Source of the DNA: Isosphaeraceae bacterium
Lineage (GTDB): Bacteria > Planctomycetota > Planctomycetia > Isosphaerales > Isosphaeraceae
Assembly (NCBI GenBank): GCA_025356435.1
Contig: JANXSY010000078.1
Location: forward strand, 1 to 64,000
Length of the DNA: 64,000 nucleotides
Reading direction: 5' to 3'
The notes under the pieces: model-generated
The model's input: the letters and a program-made list of their open reading frames with translations, nothing else
The model's database searches: none
What the model was told of the DNA's origin: nothing
Program-made: the position numbers and the translations under genes
Part shown: positions 61,694 through 64,000 of the stretch, one piece after another
How positions within the stretch are numbered: the stretch's first letter is position 1
How the letters are laid out: each line of letters begins with the position of its first letter

Positions 61694-63478
61694 ATGCACA
61701 CCATGCGATATCACCATCGACTCTGGCTCTTCCCCCTTGCCGCAATCGGGCTCGGCTGTAGCTCGACGGGCGGACAGGGCCGCTCGGCGGAAGAGAATAA
61801 AATTCGCACGATCGCATCGATCGGAGACCGCCCCGTTTCGTCGTCCTCTGGGACTCCGAGTTCCTCGGCCGTCGCGAATCTCGACACACCTGAGCGGAAG
61901 CGGGATGGCCGTGACCTCGTCTCGGGCCGTGTCGTCGACGATCGGGGAGATCCCGTGCCCAGCGCCCGCGTCCGCGTCGCCGACGGCGGACTCTCGGGCG
62001 GGAAGGTCGTCCAGGCCAAGACAGACAAGGCGGGTGGCTTCACCCTCCACGGCCTGCGGCCCGGCTCGACTTATACTTTGATTGCCGAATATGAAGGAAA
62101 GGACGGCCCGGTCGAGGGTCGTAGCGAAGTCAAATCGCCTCAAGAGGAAGTCGAGATCGCCCTGTCAGGCGACGACCAAACTCTCGACCGTCGCCGAGCG
62201 AGCCGGTCGCCTTTGAGCCGCAACATCTCTCAGCGTCGGCCCGTCGATGAGGCTGACGAGAACGATCGTCCCCTGAAGCTCAATCGCGATGACACCCCCG
62301 ACCGGTCCGACATTGAAGACGTCGATGACCTCGCGGGCAAAACCTCAATGCGGACCCGCGCCGGTACAGCCGTTCCTGTCTCCAGCTGGCGACGGACGGA
62401 TGGAAAGCCATCGATGAGTGGCTCGGCCCTCGCATCGTCGGCCGTTGACGACAGGGCAACTCAGCTCGCTTCGACGAAGGTCGCCTCCGACAACGAAGAC
62501 GACCCGCTCCCCGAGCCGAAAAGCCGGCGAGGGGCCGAACCTCCCTCAGTCGTGGAGGATGAGGGCGAGAACCCTCTCCCTCCTGCGATCGAGCCAAACG
62601 GGTCTCAGAAACCTCGGCCAACCTCCGATCCGCATCGAGACGAGTCGGTCCAACGACCGAGACCGCCGTCTCGGGTCGCGAAATCGAAAACGAACAGCCC
62701 CGGGCCACAACCCGGGGCCTTCGCATTGGGCAGGGAGGGGTTGTCGACCGAAGGCACACCGACACGTCCCAGGCTGGGGAACATCGCACCTCCACCTGCC
62801 CCCGAAGCTGATACAACTCCGTTTACAGACCCGTTCGCCCAGACTTCACGCAAGGCTTCGACGACGTTCGGCGACCTCGCGAACACGTGGAAATCGAAGC
62901 CGAACGACGATTTGATGGACAGACCCGATCAGCAGGTTGCGCGCGGCACGACCAAGACCAAGGTCGGGGCGGCCAAGGTTAGTATCGAAGCTTGTCGGTA
63001 TGACTCCAAGCAACGCCAGATCCTCAACTTTCGCCTCCCCGACCTCGACGGCCGTCCCGTCACCCTAAAAGACTTCGACAGCGACCTGATCCTCCTCGAC
63101 TTCTGGGGGACGTGGTGCCGGCCCTGCCTGAGCAGCGTGCCTCATCTGGTTGAGCTTCAGGAACGGCTCGGCACAAAGCGGCTGACGATTATCGGGATCG
63201 CCTGTGAGGAAGGCCCCGCGACCGCCAACGCGACCCATGTCGCCGAAGTGGCCGAACGGCTCGGCATCAACTACAGCGTCCTGCTGAGCAGCAAGGACCA
63301 ACCGAGCCCGCTGCTCGAAGCGCTCCACATCCAAGCGTTCCCGACGATGATCGTCGTCGATCGCGAAGGTCGTATCGTCTGGCGTGACCAGGGAGCGACG
63401 GATTTCACCCTCGCGCGCCTCGACCGCGCCGTCGACACATCGTCCCGCGCCGGAACCTCGGCCCCGGTCCGTCGCTAA
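61694..63478 (+). CDS. Lipoprotein with carboxypeptidase-regulatory-like and C-terminal TlpA thioredoxin domains
   Basis: About 594 residues. The ATG at 61694 follows GGAGGAGAAG. The signal segment WLFPLAAIGLGCSS ends in a Cys, so it is probably a lipoprotein. Residues about 75-130 (VSGRVVDDRGDPVPSARVRV) are a carboxypeptidase-regulatory-like beta-sandwich. A long Pro/Ser/Arg-rich disordered linker (about 150-440) follows. The last 155 residues are a TlpA/ResA-type thioredoxin with LPDLDGRPVTLKDF, DFWGTWCRPC (near 475) and AFPTMIVVDREGR. It may reduce disulfides of periplasmic proteins at a distance from the membrane; this is inferred. Confidence 0.85.
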   Translation: MHTMRYHHRLWLFPLAAIGLGCSSTGGQGRSAEENKIRTIASIGDRPVSSSSGTPSSSAVANLDTPERKRDGRDLVSGRVVDDRGDPVPSARVRVADGGLSGGKVVQAKTDKAGGFTLHGLRPGSTYTLIAEYEGKDGPVEGRSEVKSPQEEVEIALSGDDQTLDRRRASRSPLSRNISQRRPVDEADENDRPLKLNRDDTPDRSDIEDVDDLAGKTSMRTRAGTAVPVSSWRRTDGKPSMSGSALASSAVDDRATQLASTKVASDNEDDPLPEPKSRRGAEPPSVVEDEGENPLPPAIEPNGSQKPRPTSDPHRDESVQRPRPPSRVAKSKTNSPGPQPGAFALGREGLSTEGTPTRPRLGNIAPPPAPEADTTPFTDPFAQTSRKASTTFGDLANTWKSKPNDDLMDRPDQQVARGTTKTKVGAAKVSIEACRYDSKQRQILNFRLPDLDGRPVTLKDFDSDLILLDFWGTWCRPCLSSVPHLVELQERLGTKRLTIIGIACEEGPATANATHVAEVAERLGINYSVLLSSKDQPSPLLEALHIQAFPTMIVVDREGRIVWRDQGATDFTLARLDRAVDTSSRAGTSAPVRR

Positions 63479-63507
63479 GTCGTCTCCCCTAAAGCGGCTC
63501 GGCTTCG

Positions 63508-64000
63508 CTAGACCCGCGTACCCGCCGACTCGGGATGTTTGAGTCGGATCGGCGGCTGGCCGGTCGGATCGACGTTGGGGTCGGCGAAGAGCCGTGAACG
63601 GTGACGTGTGAGGTCCACGAGCGGCTTGACCGCGAAGGTTGCCCCGTCCCGGCACGAAGGGAACCGTTCGATGATCTGACCGTCTTCACTGGAAAGTGGC
63701 ACGGTGCGCGGATGGGCGACGAGGGCCATCGGCGGGATCGACGAGCCGGGTGGGTCGGTCTTGAGCAAAATCGACCAGGGACGGCCCGGGAACGACGGCC
63801 GACGTAAGACGTACGTTACCGTGATTTCGGGGTTTGGCCCCGGCACGATCGTCCTGGCCGTCGGTTCGAGGCCGGGAGAGGTCAGGTTTGCCCCGTCGAC
63901 TTCCGTCAGGCTGAACACGGCGAGGTGCCACGGTCCCGGCTGCGTCTCGACGGGGAGGTTGAGAGCGAAATAGCCTTGCCGACTATATTCGACCTCAGAG
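63508..64000 (-). CDS. C-terminal part of an unknown gene, cut by the window edge
   Basis: The minus-strand frame is open from its stop at 63508 to the window end and beyond. The visible 163 codons include YSRQGYFALNLPVETQPGPW, then ARTIVPGPNPEITVTYVLRR and SIPPMALVAHPRTVPLSSED. The repeated extended, Pro-rich beta pattern suggests an extracytoplasmic beta-sandwich segment, but no family was recognised. It is convergent with the TlpA-type gene, 29 bases apart. The true start lies outside the window. Confidence 0.6.
   Translation of the reverse strand, partial: SEVEYSRQGYFALNLPVETQPGPWHLAVFSLTEVDGANLTSPGLEPTARTIVPGPNPEITVTYVLRRPSFPGRPWSILLKTDPPGSSIPPMALVAHPRTVPLSSEDGQIIERFPSCRDGATFAVKPLVDLTRHRSRLFADPNVDPTGQPPIRLKHPESAGTRV

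Noticed and set aside
1-64000. tRNA or rRNA genes
   Set aside because: No cloverleaf with TTCRA and CCA-type ends or rRNA-like segment was recognised on reading the intergenic regions, though a dedicated search was not possible.

Overview
This 64 kb window looks like chromosome of a planctomycete, most likely of the Isosphaeraceae type. That is an inference from gene content and high GC; no rRNA or other marker is present. The supporting content is a hopanoid-type hpnCDE operon, a CRTAC1-like FG-GAP/UnbV lipoprotein followed by a TPR lipoprotein, a DUF1080 protein, two Gfo/Idh/MocA oxidoreductases with twin-arginine-like N termini, a di-haem cytochrome with a beta-propeller, bacterial XPB helicase genes and a eukaryote-type protein kinase. 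Genes are packed, with many 4-base ATGA/GTGA start-stop overlaps, so translational coupling is common.

Layout. 0.1-8.1 kb: a secreted protein of unknown function, the FG-GAP/UnbV plus TPR lipoprotein pair, and an ABC-2 type permease followed by the decayed remnant of a second permease. 8.1-11.4 kb (minus): hpnC-hpnD-hpnE for squalene synthesis. 11.5-18.9 kb: a DUF1080 protein, a repeat-rich intergenic zone, a di-haem cytochrome and three Gfo/Idh/MocA oxidoreductases. 18.9-42.9 kb: a large exopolysaccharide locus in two divergent halves that meet at a palindrome-rich interval near 29.5 kb. The minus half has galE, a GDP-heptose module (hddC-gmhB fusion and hddA), two GT4 and two GT2 glycosyltransferases, a Wzx-type flippase and a Wzy/ligase-type membrane protein. 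The plus half has a WecB-type transferase, an oxidoreductase-epimerase fusion, a GT4, then a partner-switching module (STAS, SpoIIE-phosphatase/GAF/HATPase, STAS) wrapped around a polysaccharide co-polymerase, then the priming sugar transferase, a NTase-like/beta-helix/sugar-transferase-like protein, rfbA and rfbC.

42.9-45.8 kb: a second copy of the repeat zone, small ORFs, and a thioredoxin-trypsin fusion protein closed by a perfect 16-bp hairpin. 45.9-52.4 kb (minus): Ser/Thr kinase, XPB helicase, a 77-residue protein, a Helicase_C_3-type protein and a GT87-like membrane protein. 52.6-53.8 kb: flavin reductase-like and sulfite-oxidase-like proteins. 54.0-55.5 kb: a secreted amidohydrolase. 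55.6-61.4 kb: glcD, a possible ribbon-helix-helix protein, glcE, glcF and a SirB1-like protein. The window ends with a TlpA-type lipoprotein and a 5'-truncated gene.

The strongest candidate for something undescribed is the partner-switching phosphorelay inside the polysaccharide locus. It has two STAS proteins and a combined phosphatase/kinase-like protein, and its co-polymerase carries a degenerate BY-kinase domain. Also notable are the three-part sugar-transferase-like protein, the kinase-XPB operon, and a two-copy MITE-like repeat family that shows a micro-homology deletion.
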